Source of the DNA: Ga0077527 sp038316355 | GTDB taxonomy: Bacteria > Pseudomonadota > Gammaproteobacteria > Burkholderiales > SG8-41 | Length of the DNA stretch: 64,000 nucleotides | NCBI GenBank assembly: GCA_038316355.1 | Contig: JBBQAO010000011.1 | Span: 1-64,000 of the forward strand | Reading direction: 5' to 3' | Shown here: positions 26,254 through 35,152 of the stretch, one piece after another | Layout: every line of letters begins with the position of its first letter | How positions within the stretch are numbered: the first letter of the stretch is position 1 | Made by a program: the position numbers and the translations under genes | Notes under the pieces: model-generated | Told to the model about the DNA's origin: nothing | What the model saw: only the letters and a program-made list of their open reading frames with translations | Databases searched by the model: none

Positions 26254-27423
26254 ATGAAAATTCACGAGTACCAGGCCAAAGAACTGCTGCGCAAATACGG
26301 CGTGCCCACGCCGCGCGGCATCCCCTGCTTCAGCGTTGACGAAGCCGTCAGCGCCGCCGCCAAACTCGGCGGCAGCGTGTGGGTCGTCAAGGCGCAGATC
26401 CATGCCGGCGGTCGCGGCAAGGGCGGTGGTGTCAAAGTCGCCAAGTCGCCGGCTGAGGTGAAAACCTATGCCAGCAGCATCCTCGGCATGCAGCTGAAGA
26501 CTCACCAGACCGGCCCCGAAGGACAGAAGGTGCGGCGGCTGCTGATCGAAGAAGGCGCCGACATCAAGAAGGAACTGTATGTCGGCATGGTGATCGACCG
26601 CGGCACGCAGCGCGTGGTGCTGATGGCCTCCAGCGAAGGCGGCATGGACATCGAGGAAGTGGCAGCGCATACCCCGGAAAAAATCCACAAGATCGCGATT
26701 GACCCGGTGAAAGGGCTGACCGATGGCGACGCCGATGCGGTGGCGGGCAAGATCGGCGTCCCGGCGGCGTCAGTGCCGCAGGCGCGCGCGTTGCTGCAGG
26801 CTTTATACAAGGCGTTCGACGAAACCGATGCCTCGCTGGCCGAAATCAATCCGCTGATCCTCACCGGCGACGGCAAGGTGATCGCGCTGGATGCCAAGAT
26901 CGATTTCGACGGCAACGCGCTGTTTCGCCATCCCGACCTGGTCGCGTTGCGCGACCTCGATGAAGAGGATCCCGCGGAAGTCGAGGCCTCCAAACACGAT
27001 CTTAATTACATCCAGCTCGACGGCAACATCGGCTGCCTGGTCAACGGCGCCGGCCTCGCGATGGCGTCGATGGACATCATCAAGCTCTACGGCGGCAGTC
27101 CCGCCAACTTCCTCGACGTCGGCGGCAGCGCCACCGCGGAGAAAGTCACCGAAGCGTTCAAGATCATGCTGCGCAACCCGCAGCTGAAAGCGATCCTGGT
27201 GAACATTTTCGGTGGAATCATGAAGTGCGATGTCATCGCGCAGGGCGTGGTGGCTGCGGCGCGGCAGGTCAGCCTCAGCGTGCCGCTGGTGGTGCGCCTC
27301 GAAGGCACCAACGTCGATCTCGGCAAGAAAATCCTCGCCGAATCCGGGTTGCCGATCATTTCCGCGAACAACATGGCTGATGCCGCGCTGAAAGTCGTTG
27401 CTGCAGCGAAGGGGAAGAACTGA
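26254..27423 (+). CDS. sucC: Succinyl-CoA synthetase beta subunit (ADP-forming)
   Basis: A 389-residue TCA-cycle enzyme subunit with an ATP-grasp domain. It starts MKIHEYQAKELLRKYGVPTPRG and includes WVVKAQIHAGGRGKGGGVK (nucleotide lysines), LAEINPLIL (metal Glu/Asn), NGAGLAMASMDIIKLYGG and ILVNIFGGIMKCDVIAQG, and binds succinate and nucleotide. It overlaps sucD by 1 bp (TGATG), so the two are translationally coupled. The downstream formate dehydrogenase genes are close (about 90 bp) and may be co-transcribed. Confidence 0.97.
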   Translation: MKIHEYQAKELLRKYGVPTPRGIPCFSVDEAVSAAAKLGGSVWVVKAQIHAGGRGKGGGVKVAKSPAEVKTYASSILGMQLKTHQTGPEGQKVRRLLIEEGADIKKELYVGMVIDRGTQRVVLMASSEGGMDIEEVAAHTPEKIHKIAIDPVKGLTDGDADAVAGKIGVPAASVPQARALLQALYKAFDETDASLAEINPLILTGDGKVIALDAKIDFDGNALFRHPDLVALRDLDEEDPAEVEASKHDLNYIQLDGNIGCLVNGAGLAMASMDIIKLYGGSPANFLDVGGSATAEKVTEAFKIMLRNPQLKAILVNIFGGIMKCDVIAQGVVAAARQVSLSVPLVVRLEGTNVDLGKKILAESGLPIISANNMADAALKVVAAAKGKN

Positions 27424-28307
27424 TGTCCATCCTGATCAATAAAAACTCCCGGGTCATGACCCAGGGCATCACCGGCAAGACGGGGATGTTTCATACCAAG
27501 ACCGGCAAGGAATACGCCAACGGCAAAAATTGTTATGTCGCCGGTGTGACGCCGAAAAAGGGCGGCCAGAGTTACGAAGGCATTCCGATTTTCAATTCGG
27601 TGCGCGAAGCGAAAGATGCGACCGGCGCGAATGTTTCGGTGATCTACGTGCCGCCGCCCTATGCCGCCGCGGCGATCGAGGAGGCGGTGGATGCGCAACT
27701 GGAACTGGTGATCTGCATTACCGAAGGCATTCCGGTGCGCGACATGGTCCGTCTCAAATACAAGATGGAGCAACAGTGCAGCAAGACGCTGCTGATCGGC
27801 CCCAACTGCCCTGGCGTGATCACGCCCGACGAAATCAAGATCGGCATCATGCCCGGCCATATCCATAAAAAAGGCCCGATCGGCGTGGTGTCGCGCTCTG
27901 GCACACTGACCTATGAAGCGGTCGGCCAGTTGATGGAAATCGGCCTCGGCCAGTCGTCCTGCGTCGGTATCGGCGGCGACCCGGTGAATGGCTTAAAGCA
28001 CATCGATGTGATGAAAATGTTCAACGATGATCCGCAGACGGAAGCGGTGATCATGGTCGGCGAAATAGGCGGCTCGAACGAGGAAGAGTGCGCGCGCTGG
28101 ATCAAGACCAATATGAAAAAACCCGTGGTCGGTTTCATCGCCGGCGTGACGGCCCCCCCGGGCAAACGCATGGGCCATGCCGGCGCGATTATTTCCGGCG
28201 GCAAGGGCACTGCGGAAGAAAAACTTGCGGTGATGGAAGAGTGTGGCATCAAGACCACCAAGAATCCCGCCGAAATGGGCAGGTTGTTGCAGTCGGTGCT
28301 TAAATAA
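27423..28307 (+). CDS. sucD: Succinyl-CoA synthetase alpha subunit
   Basis: A 294-residue subunit that binds CoA and carries the phosphohistidine. Features are the Rossmann start TQGITGKTGMFHTK, VIYVPPPYAAAAIEEA, LIGPNCPGVI, GVVSRSGTLTYEA and the active-site GHAGAIISGGKGTAEEKLAVME with the phosphorylated His. It works as an alpha/beta complex with SucC, interconverting succinyl-CoA and succinate with ATP formation. Confidence 0.97.
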   Translation: MSILINKNSRVMTQGITGKTGMFHTKTGKEYANGKNCYVAGVTPKKGGQSYEGIPIFNSVREAKDATGANVSVIYVPPPYAAAAIEEAVDAQLELVICITEGIPVRDMVRLKYKMEQQCSKTLLIGPNCPGVITPDEIKIGIMPGHIHKKGPIGVVSRSGTLTYEAVGQLMEIGLGQSSCVGIGGDPVNGLKHIDVMKMFNDDPQTEAVIMVGEIGGSNEEECARWIKTNMKKPVVGFIAGVTAPPGKRMGHAGAIISGGKGTAEEKLAVMEECGIKTTKNPAEMGRLLQSVLK

Positions 28308-28396
28308 ATCCGGTGTTGTAAGCAGGAGCTACGGCGGATGTCGGCGCGATAAACGATAGAGATAAGTGAGGAGCAGAGATTTTGGAAGGTGGCATC

Positions 28397-30079
28397 GTGA
28401 AGCGCGGCAAACGTAACCGTGGGTCCCTCAGGGGACGCGCGGTGGATACGCGTGCGTTGACGCAAGTGCAGGCCTTGCTGGCAGAAGCGCAGCACGAGAC
28501 CGGCGTCGAGCCGCGGCGCCGCGACCTGCTGATCGAAAATCTGCACCGCATCCAGGATCGCTACGGCCACATTGCCGCTGCGCACATCGTCGCACTGGCG
28601 CGTGAAATGAAGCTGGCGATGACCGAGGTTTATGAAGTTGCCACCTTCTATCACCACTTTGATGTGGTGAAGGAAGGCGATAAAGCGCCGCCGGCATTGA
28701 CGGTGCGCGTCTGTGATTCGTTGTCCTGCGAGCTGTCCGGCGCAGGCGCGTTGATGACCGGTCTGAAAAAAGCGCTGGGTGATGGCGTGCGCGTGATCCC
28801 GGCGCCCTGCGTCGGTCGCTGCGAGCAGGCACCGGTGGCGGTGGTCGGGCAGAATCCGGTGGCGCAGGCCACTGTTGATAAAGTCAAAACGCTGGTGGCT
28901 GCGAAAAAGACGCATTGTGCTGTCGGCAAGTACGTGGCGTATGCCGAGTATCGCAAGCAGGGCGGTTACACCATCCCGGCGGAATGCCTGGCCGGCAAAC
29001 GCGATGCGGAAACCCTGATCAAGACCATGGAAAATTCCAGCCTGCGCGGTTTGGGCGGCGCGGGTTTTCCGACGGGGCGCAAATGGCGCATTGTGCGTGG
29101 CGAAAAGGGCCCGCGCGTGATGGCGATCAACATCGACGAGGGCGAACCCGGCACGTTCAAGGATCGCCATTATCTGGAAACCGATCCGCATCGTTTTCTC
29201 GAAGGTATGCTGATTGCGGCATGGACCGTACAGGTGTCCGAGGTCTATATCTACCTGCGCGATGAGTACGCCGGTGTGCGCGCCATTTTCAAAAAAGAAA
29301 TCAAGGCGCTGCAGGCCGATCCGCCGTGCCCGCTGCCGCCGATATTCCTGCGTCGTGGTGCCGGCGCCTATATCTGCGGTGAAGAATCCGCGATGATCGA
29401 ATCCATCGAAGGCAAACGCGGCATGCCGCGGTTGCGACCGCCGTACGTGGCACAGGTCGGTTTGTTCGGTTACCCGACGCTCGAACACAACATGGAAACC
29501 CTGCACTGGGTGCGCGAAATCCTCGAAAAAGGTGCCGACTGGTTTGCCGGTCATGGCCGTAACGGTCGCAAGGGGCTGCGTTCGTTTTCGGTATCGGGTC
29601 GTGTGCAGAAGCCTGGCGTACATCTCGCGCCGGCGGGCATCACCGTTAAAGAGCTGATTGCCGAGTATTGCGGCGGCATGTTGCCGGGACACGAGTTTTA
29701 CGGCTATCTGCCGGGCGGGGCATCCGGCGGCATCCTGCCGGCGTCGTTGGGGGATGTGCCGCTGGATTTCGACACGCTGCATCCCCACGGCTCATTTATC
29801 GGTTCCGCGGCGGTAATTATTTTGTCGGATCAGGACAAGGCCAGCGGTGCTGCGCGCAACATCATGAAATTTTTCGCCGAGGAATCCTGCGGCCAGTGCA
29901 CGCCCTGCCGTGTTGGCACCGCGAAGGCGCTGCAATTGATGGAGTCGCCGAGCTGGGATCAGGGACTGCTCGAAGAACTGTCGGCGGCGATGGCCGATGC
30001 CTCGATCTGCGGCCTGGGCCAGGCGGCGCCCAATCCGATCCGCACGGTAATGAAATATTTTTCCAAGGAAATTCTGTGA
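28397..30079 (+). CDS. NAD-dependent formate dehydrogenase beta subunit (NuoE-NuoF-like fusion)
   Basis: A 560-residue fusion. Residues about 25-165 are a NuoE/FdsG-like thioredoxin fold with the 2Fe-2S ligands in VCDSLSCELSGA and PAPCVGRCEQAP; residues about 190-560 are NuoF/FdsB-like, with the NADH/FMN loops RGLGGAGFPTGRKW and GAGAYICGEESAMIESIEGKRG and the 4Fe-4S motif ESCGQCTPCRVGTAKA. This matches the fused beta subunit of two-subunit formate dehydrogenases such as Methylorubrum FDH1. It passes electrons from the alpha subunit to NAD+. The GTG at 28397 with GGAAGGTGG upstream is preferred over the TTG at 28382. Confidence 0.9.
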   Translation: MKRGKRNRGSLRGRAVDTRALTQVQALLAEAQHETGVEPRRRDLLIENLHRIQDRYGHIAAAHIVALAREMKLAMTEVYEVATFYHHFDVVKEGDKAPPALTVRVCDSLSCELSGAGALMTGLKKALGDGVRVIPAPCVGRCEQAPVAVVGQNPVAQATVDKVKTLVAAKKTHCAVGKYVAYAEYRKQGGYTIPAECLAGKRDAETLIKTMENSSLRGLGGAGFPTGRKWRIVRGEKGPRVMAINIDEGEPGTFKDRHYLETDPHRFLEGMLIAAWTVQVSEVYIYLRDEYAGVRAIFKKEIKALQADPPCPLPPIFLRRGAGAYICGEESAMIESIEGKRGMPRLRPPYVAQVGLFGYPTLEHNMETLHWVREILEKGADWFAGHGRNGRKGLRSFSVSGRVQKPGVHLAPAGITVKELIAEYCGGMLPGHEFYGYLPGGASGGILPASLGDVPLDFDTLHPHGSFIGSAAVIILSDQDKASGAARNIMKFFAEESCGQCTPCRVGTAKALQLMESPSWDQGLLEELSAAMADASICGLGQAAPNPIRTVMKYFSKEIL

Positions 30080-30145
30080 AGGCGTGAATGAGTGAAGGCG
30101 TGAACGGGGTGCCCCTTTCACACCTTTACGTCTTCACTCCTTCAC
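30076..30145. repeat. Large imperfect inverted repeat between the formate dehydrogenase genes
   Basis: Two 34-bp arms (30076-30109 and 30112-30145) separated by 2 bp match at about 27 of 34 positions. The left arm is itself a direct repeat of GTGAAGGCGTGAA. It begins at the stop codon of the beta-subunit gene and ends about a dozen bases before the alpha-subunit ATG. In RNA it would form one long hairpin. Confidence 0.75.
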
Positions 30146-30157
30146 CGGGAGTAATCC

Positions 30158-32968
30158 ATGACTGCGATGAACAAGGACGAACTGGCGGCAATGCCGGTCG
30201 AATTCAAGCTGAATGGCAGGGATGTCGTCGGCTACGCGTCGGAGACGATCATCCAGACCGCGAAGCGCCACGGCGTCGAGATTCCGCACCTCTGCTACAA
30301 GGATGGCATGCGGCCCGACGGCAACTGCCGTGCCTGCGTGGTCGAGGTCAAGGGAGAGCGGGTGCTGGCCGCATCCTGCTGTCGCAAGCCGTCAGCGGGC
30401 ATGGAAGTCATCACCGACAATGCGCGCGCGCTGGCGTCGCAAAAAATGGTCATGGAGCTGCTGCTTTCCGACATGCCGGAAAAACGCCATACCCGCAATT
30501 CCGAGCTCGACCAATGGGTGGCCAAACTCAAGGTCGGCAAGCCGCGTTTCAAGGCGCGCCACCAGCCACAGGCCGATGTGTCGCATTACGGCATCGCGGT
30601 GAATCTCGATTCCTGCATCCAGTGCACGCGCTGTGTGCGCGCCTGCCGTGAGGAACAGGTCAACGATGTCATCGGTTACGCCTTCCGTGGCGAACATTCG
30701 TCCATCGTGTTCGATCTCGGTGACCCGATGGGGGAGTCGACCTGTGTCGCCTGCGGCGAATGTGTGCAGGCCTGCCCGACCGGCGCGCTGATGCCGGCGC
30801 GGGAGGCGGGATTGGTCAAACCCGACAAGCAGGTGCACTCGGTGTGTCCGTATTGCGGCGTCGGTTGCCAGTTGACCTACAACATCAAGGATAACAAGAT
30901 CATCTCCGTCGATGGTCGCGACGGGCCGTCGAATCACGAGCGGCTATGCGTCAAGGGGCGATACGGATTCGACTATGTACATCACAAGCAGCGCCTGACC
31001 AAACCGCTGATCCGCAAGCCGGGCGCCCCCAAACACGCCGACTTCACGATGGACCCGGCGAATCCGCTGGAGTATTTCCGCGAAGCGAGTTGGGAAGAGG
31101 CGCTGGACCTGGCGGCGGGCAAGCTGCGCGCGATTCGCGATCAGAGCGGCAACAAAGGGCTGGCCGGCTTCGGTTCGGCGAAAGGCAGCAACGAGGAAGC
31201 CTATCTGTTCCAGAAACTGGTACGTACGGGTTTTGGCTCAAATAACGTCGATCACTGCACGCGCCTGTGCCATGCCTCGAGCGTGGCGGCGCTGATGGAG
31301 GCGGTGAATTCCGGCGCGGTGTCGAACCAGGTCAGTGATGTGGCGAATGCTGAAGTTATTTTCCTGATCGGCGCCAACCCGACCTCCAACCATCCGGTGG
31401 CGGCGACCTGGATCAAGAATGCGATTAAAAACGGCGCCAAGCTGATTTATGCCGATCCGCGGCGCTCTGATCTGTCGCGCCATGCCGCGTATTCGCTGCA
31501 GTTCAAGGCCGACACCGACGTCGCGCTGCTGAACGCGATGATGCACGTCATCGTCCACGAAGGTCTGGTCGACGAAGACTTCATCAAGTCGCGCACCATC
31601 GGGTACGAGGACCTGAAGAAAAACGTCGAGGGCTACAGCCCCGAAGCGATGGCGCCGGTGTGCGGCATCCCCGCTGAGACCATCAGGGAAGTGGCGCGGG
31701 TTTACGCGACCTCCAAAAGTTCGATGATTCTGTGGGGTATGGGCATCTCTCAACACATCCACGGCACCGACAATGCGCGCTGCCTGATCGCCTTGTGCCT
31801 GATGACCGGTCAGATCGGCCGCCCCGGCACGGGATTACATCCGCTGCGCGGCCAGAACAACGTGCAGGGCGCGTCCGACTCGGGCCTGATCCCGATGGTG
31901 TTCCCGGATTACCAGCGTGTCGACAATCCGCAGGCGCTGGCGCGGTTCGAGAAGCTGTGGGGCATGAAACTCGATCCCAAGCCCGGCCTGACGGTGGTTG
32001 AAATCATCCACGCGACTTTGAAGGGCGAGATCCGCGGCATGTATGTGATGGGCGAAAACCCGGCGATGTCGGATCCCGATGCACACCATGCGCGCGAAGC
32101 GCTGGCGAAACTCGACTGCCTGGTGGTGCAGGAAATTTTTCTCACCGAAACCTGTTACTACGCCGATGTGATTTTTCCGGCGACGGCATGGCCGGAAAAA
32201 GACGGCACGGTGACCAACACCGATCGCATGGTGCAGATGGGTCGCAAGGCGCTGGATGCGCCGGGTGAGGCAAAACCCGACCTGTGGATCATCCAGGAAC
32301 TGGCGCGTCGCTTGGGGCTCGACTGGAATTACAACGGGCCGAAGGATGTGTTCAACGAAATGCGCCGCGCGATGAATTCGATCGCCGGCATCACCTGGGA
32401 GCGGCTGGAAGCTGAGAGCTGTGTCACCTATCCTTGTGAAGAAGAAGGTGATCCGGGGCAACCTATTGTTTTTATTGATAAATTTCCAACTGCTACAGGC
32501 AGGGCGAAGTTTGTGCCCGCCGACATCATTCCGGCCAACGAACGTCCGGATCGCGAGTTTCCGTTTGTGCTGATCACCGGTCGCCAGCTCGAACACTGGC
32601 ATACCGGTGCGATGACGCGCCGCGCCGGCGTGCTCGATGCGATCGAGCCGGAACCGACGGTGTCCATGCATCCGCTGGATCTTGATCAGATCGGTGCCCA
32701 GGGTGGCGATGTGATCACCGTCGAATCGCGGCGCGGCATCATTTCCCTGCACGCGCGGCCCGACGACGGCACACCACGCGGTGCTGTGTTCATCCCGTTC
32801 TGTTTTTACGAGGCGGCAGTGAACCTGTTGACTAATGCTGCGCTTGATCCGGTTGGCAAGATTCCGGAATTCAAATACTGCGCGGTGAAGGTGATGAAGG
32901 GCGGCGAACTGACACCGCGTTCCAGCTACGGCGGCGGGCAGATTCTGGCGCAACTGGCGAAAACATGA
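30158..32968 (+). CDS. NAD-dependent formate dehydrogenase alpha subunit (molybdenum/tungsten)
   Basis: A 936-residue catalytic subunit that oxidises formate to CO2. The NuoG-like N-terminus has a 2Fe-2S site (Cys46, Cys57, Cys60, Cys74), a His-Cys-type segment, two 4Fe-4S ferredoxin motifs (CIQCTRCVRAC and CVACGECVQAC), then the Fe4S4 motif CPYCGVGC of the bis-MGD domain. The active-site ligand is Cys371 (HCTRLCHASS), not selenocysteine. It pairs with the fused beta subunit just upstream. No fdhD, fdsC or fdsD gene is seen nearby. An AT-rich repeat element lies inside the C-terminal part (32462-32486). Confidence 0.94.
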   Translation: MTAMNKDELAAMPVEFKLNGRDVVGYASETIIQTAKRHGVEIPHLCYKDGMRPDGNCRACVVEVKGERVLAASCCRKPSAGMEVITDNARALASQKMVMELLLSDMPEKRHTRNSELDQWVAKLKVGKPRFKARHQPQADVSHYGIAVNLDSCIQCTRCVRACREEQVNDVIGYAFRGEHSSIVFDLGDPMGESTCVACGECVQACPTGALMPAREAGLVKPDKQVHSVCPYCGVGCQLTYNIKDNKIISVDGRDGPSNHERLCVKGRYGFDYVHHKQRLTKPLIRKPGAPKHADFTMDPANPLEYFREASWEEALDLAAGKLRAIRDQSGNKGLAGFGSAKGSNEEAYLFQKLVRTGFGSNNVDHCTRLCHASSVAALMEAVNSGAVSNQVSDVANAEVIFLIGANPTSNHPVAATWIKNAIKNGAKLIYADPRRSDLSRHAAYSLQFKADTDVALLNAMMHVIVHEGLVDEDFIKSRTIGYEDLKKNVEGYSPEAMAPVCGIPAETIREVARVYATSKSSMILWGMGISQHIHGTDNARCLIALCLMTGQIGRPGTGLHPLRGQNNVQGASDSGLIPMVFPDYQRVDNPQALARFEKLWGMKLDPKPGLTVVEIIHATLKGEIRGMYVMGENPAMSDPDAHHAREALAKLDCLVVQEIFLTETCYYADVIFPATAWPEKDGTVTNTDRMVQMGRKALDAPGEAKPDLWIIQELARRLGLDWNYNGPKDVFNEMRRAMNSIAGITWERLEAESCVTYPCEEEGDPGQPIVFIDKFPTATGRAKFVPADIIPANERPDREFPFVLITGRQLEHWHTGAMTRRAGVLDAIEPEPTVSMHPLDLDQIGAQGGDVITVESRRGIISLHARPDDGTPRGAVFIPFCFYEAAVNLLTNAALDPVGKIPEFKYCAVKVMKGGELTPRSSYGGGQILAQLAKT
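32462..32486 (-). repeat. Dispersed AT-rich element, copy 5 (inside the formate dehydrogenase alpha gene)
   Basis: On the minus strand it reads AATAAAAACAATAGGTTG. It encodes the conserved-looking PIVFIDKFPT stretch, so no length change is apparent, but codon use turns abruptly AT-rich over about 30-45 bp. Confidence 0.6.
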
Positions 32969-33086
32969 ATGTGGCATAAAAGCGGCGGCATAACAGCGAC
33001 ATAACAGCAACCGTTCGGAACTGCAGGCAAAAAAATACAGCCCGTCCCGCGGGCGTTCATCGGATTACGTTCAGAAGAGGAACAAT

Positions 33087-34763
33087 ATGGCACTGTCGGA
33101 TATTGAAATTGCCCAAGCGGCGAAAATGGAGCGCATCGTCAAGATTGCGCAGAAGCTGGGCATTCCTGAAGAACATCTGGTGCCCTACGGTCATACCAAG
33201 GCCAAGGTGTCGTTGGAATATGTCGACAGCCTGAAAGACAGGAAAAACGGCAAACTGATCCTGGTCACTGCCATCAGCCCGACGCCCGCCGGCGAAGGCA
33301 AGACCACGACCACCGTCGGCCTCGGCGATGCGCTGAACAAGATCGGCAAAAAGGCCATCATCTGCCTGCGCGAGCCCTCCCTGGGTCCCGTGTTCGGCAT
33401 GAAGGGCGGGGCTGCCGGCGGCGGTTATGCGCAGATCGTGCCGATGGAGGACATCAACCTCCATTTCACCGGCGATTTCAATGCCATCGCGCTGGCCAAT
33501 AACCTGCTGGCCGCAGCAATGGACAACCATATCCACCACGGCAACGAACTCGGTATCGACGTGCGCCGCATCACCTGGAAACGGGTGATGGACATGAACG
33601 ACCGCGCGCTGCGCGACATCACGGTGTCGCTGGGCGGCCCGGGCAATGGTTATCCGCGCCAGGACGGCTTCGACATTGTCGTCGCTTCCGAAGTGATGGC
33701 GATTTTCTGTTTGGCGACTTCGCTGAAGGACCTGAAAACGCGGCTGGGCAACATCGTTGTCGCTTCCACCCGCGATCTGAAACCGGTACGCGCGAAAGAC
33801 TTGAAGGTGCACGGCGCGATGACGGTGCTGCTGAAAGATGCGCTGGCGCCGAACCTGGTGCAGACGCTGGAGAACAACGCGGCGTTTGTGCATGGCGGCC
33901 CGTTTGCCAACATCGCCCACGGCTGCAACACCGTGATCGCCACCCAGACTGCACTGAAACTGGCCGATTATGTGGTGACTGAAGCCGGCTTCGGCGCCGA
34001 CCTCGGCGCCGAGAAGTTTGTCGACATCAAGTGCCGCAAATCCGGCCTGCGGCCCGATGCCTGCGTCATTGTCGCCACCATCCGCGCCTTGAAGTTCCAC
34101 GGTGGTGTCGATGTCAGGGAACTCAACAAGGAAAACCTCGCGGCGCTGGAAAAAGGTGTGGCCAACCTCGAGCGCCATGTCAAAAATGTGCGCGAGAACT
34201 ACGGCCTGAAATGCGTAGTGTCGATCAATCACTTCACCTTCGACACCGATGCCGAGATCGAACTGCTGAAAAAGAAAATGGCGCCGCACAATGTGCCGGT
34301 GCTGCTGGCGCGGCACTGGGCAGATGGCGGCGCGGGCGCGACTGAAGTGGCGAAAACCGTGGTCGAGCTGATCGACCAGGGTGAGAACCAGTTCAAATTC
34401 GTTTACGACGAGAAACTGCCGCTGTGGGACAAGATGAAAACCATCGCCACCAAGATTTACGGCGCTGCTGACATTTCCGCCGACAACAAGGTGCGCGGCC
34501 AGATCAAGAAACTGCAGGAAGACGGTTACGGCGACTACCCGGTGTGCGTGGCCAAGACGCAGTACTCGTTCTCGACAGACCCCGGGCTGCGCGGCGCGCC
34601 CTCGGGACATATGGTTAACATCCGCGAGGTACGATTGTCGGCCGGTGCCGAGTTCGTGGTGATGGTCTGCGGCGATGTCATGACCATGCCCGGCCTGCCG
34701 AAAATCGCTTCGGCGGAAAAAATTGATCTGACCGACGAAGGCAAGGTCGTCGGATTGTTCTGA
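33087..34763 (+). CDS. fhs: Formate-tetrahydrofolate ligase
   Basis: A 558-residue ATP-dependent enzyme making 10-formyl-THF from formate and THF. The P-loop PTPAGEGKTTTTVGLGDAL is near residues 69-87; EPSLGPVFGMKGGAAGGGYAQ and the folate/formate region follow, and the C-terminal LSAGAEFVVMVCGDVMTMPGLPK is typical. It sits about 120 bp after the formate dehydrogenase genes, so formate can be oxidised or assimilated at this locus. The full family length is kept. Confidence 0.97.
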   Translation: MALSDIEIAQAAKMERIVKIAQKLGIPEEHLVPYGHTKAKVSLEYVDSLKDRKNGKLILVTAISPTPAGEGKTTTTVGLGDALNKIGKKAIICLREPSLGPVFGMKGGAAGGGYAQIVPMEDINLHFTGDFNAIALANNLLAAAMDNHIHHGNELGIDVRRITWKRVMDMNDRALRDITVSLGGPGNGYPRQDGFDIVVASEVMAIFCLATSLKDLKTRLGNIVVASTRDLKPVRAKDLKVHGAMTVLLKDALAPNLVQTLENNAAFVHGGPFANIAHGCNTVIATQTALKLADYVVTEAGFGADLGAEKFVDIKCRKSGLRPDACVIVATIRALKFHGGVDVRELNKENLAALEKGVANLERHVKNVRENYGLKCVVSINHFTFDTDAEIELLKKKMAPHNVPVLLARHWADGGAGATEVAKTVVELIDQGENQFKFVYDEKLPLWDKMKTIATKIYGAADISADNKVRGQIKKLQEDGYGDYPVCVAKTQYSFSTDPGLRGAPSGHMVNIREVRLSAGAEFVVMVCGDVMTMPGLPKIASAEKIDLTDEGKVVGLF

Positions 34764-34892
34764 GTAACTGTTCTGAGTATCGTGTCGATGGCGGCCATGA
34801 CCATGGCCGTTGTTGACGCTTCTGAAGCCGGCATGGTAGATAGAATATGGTAGAAAAGCGGGTGCGTGTTCCGGCTTGGGGAGCTGTTCTGG

Positions 34893-35005
34893 GATGCCGC
34901 TACAAAGGGGAGTAGCTACGGCGGCAACAATATCAGAACGCCGCCGCGGCAGGGCCGTCATCACGGGATGCGGGATTCATCCGCTTCCCCGGTCTTGTCG
35001 GCATG
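34893..35005 (+). ncRNA. Candidate yybP-ykoY (manganese) riboswitch
   Basis: The leader of the NhaD-type permease gene contains AAAGGGGAGTAGC (34904-34916), the loop-1 hallmark of yybP-ykoY RNAs, and a GTCATCAC segment (34937-34944) resembling its second conserved loop. A closing stem pairs ATGCCG (34894-34899) with CGGCAT (34999-35004), and an inner hairpin pairs GGCGGC with GCCGCC. The size (about 110 nt) fits. A later hairpin GCGGCA/TGCCGC (35042-35059) could be the expression platform. Rest of the 34764-35152 gap: a GGCCATG/CATGGCC inverted repeat after fhs and a weak promoter (TAGAAT at 34841). Confidence 0.6.
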
Positions 35006-35152
35006 CAGTATCGCAAGCGAGACCTTTGCCTGTATGACAGTGCGGCAGTTGTTTGCCGCGTTGATCTGTGAGGTAAAGGCCGAGCTGTGATGCGCCCTAA
35101 AGCGCTCCCGGCATCCGGTCCTGGCAATTGACGATCAGGCTAAGGGAGATGC

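Noticed and set aside
31250..31275. Selenocysteine formate dehydrogenase
   Set aside because: The active-site codon is TGC (Cys371), not TGA, and no SECIS-like hairpin is needed.
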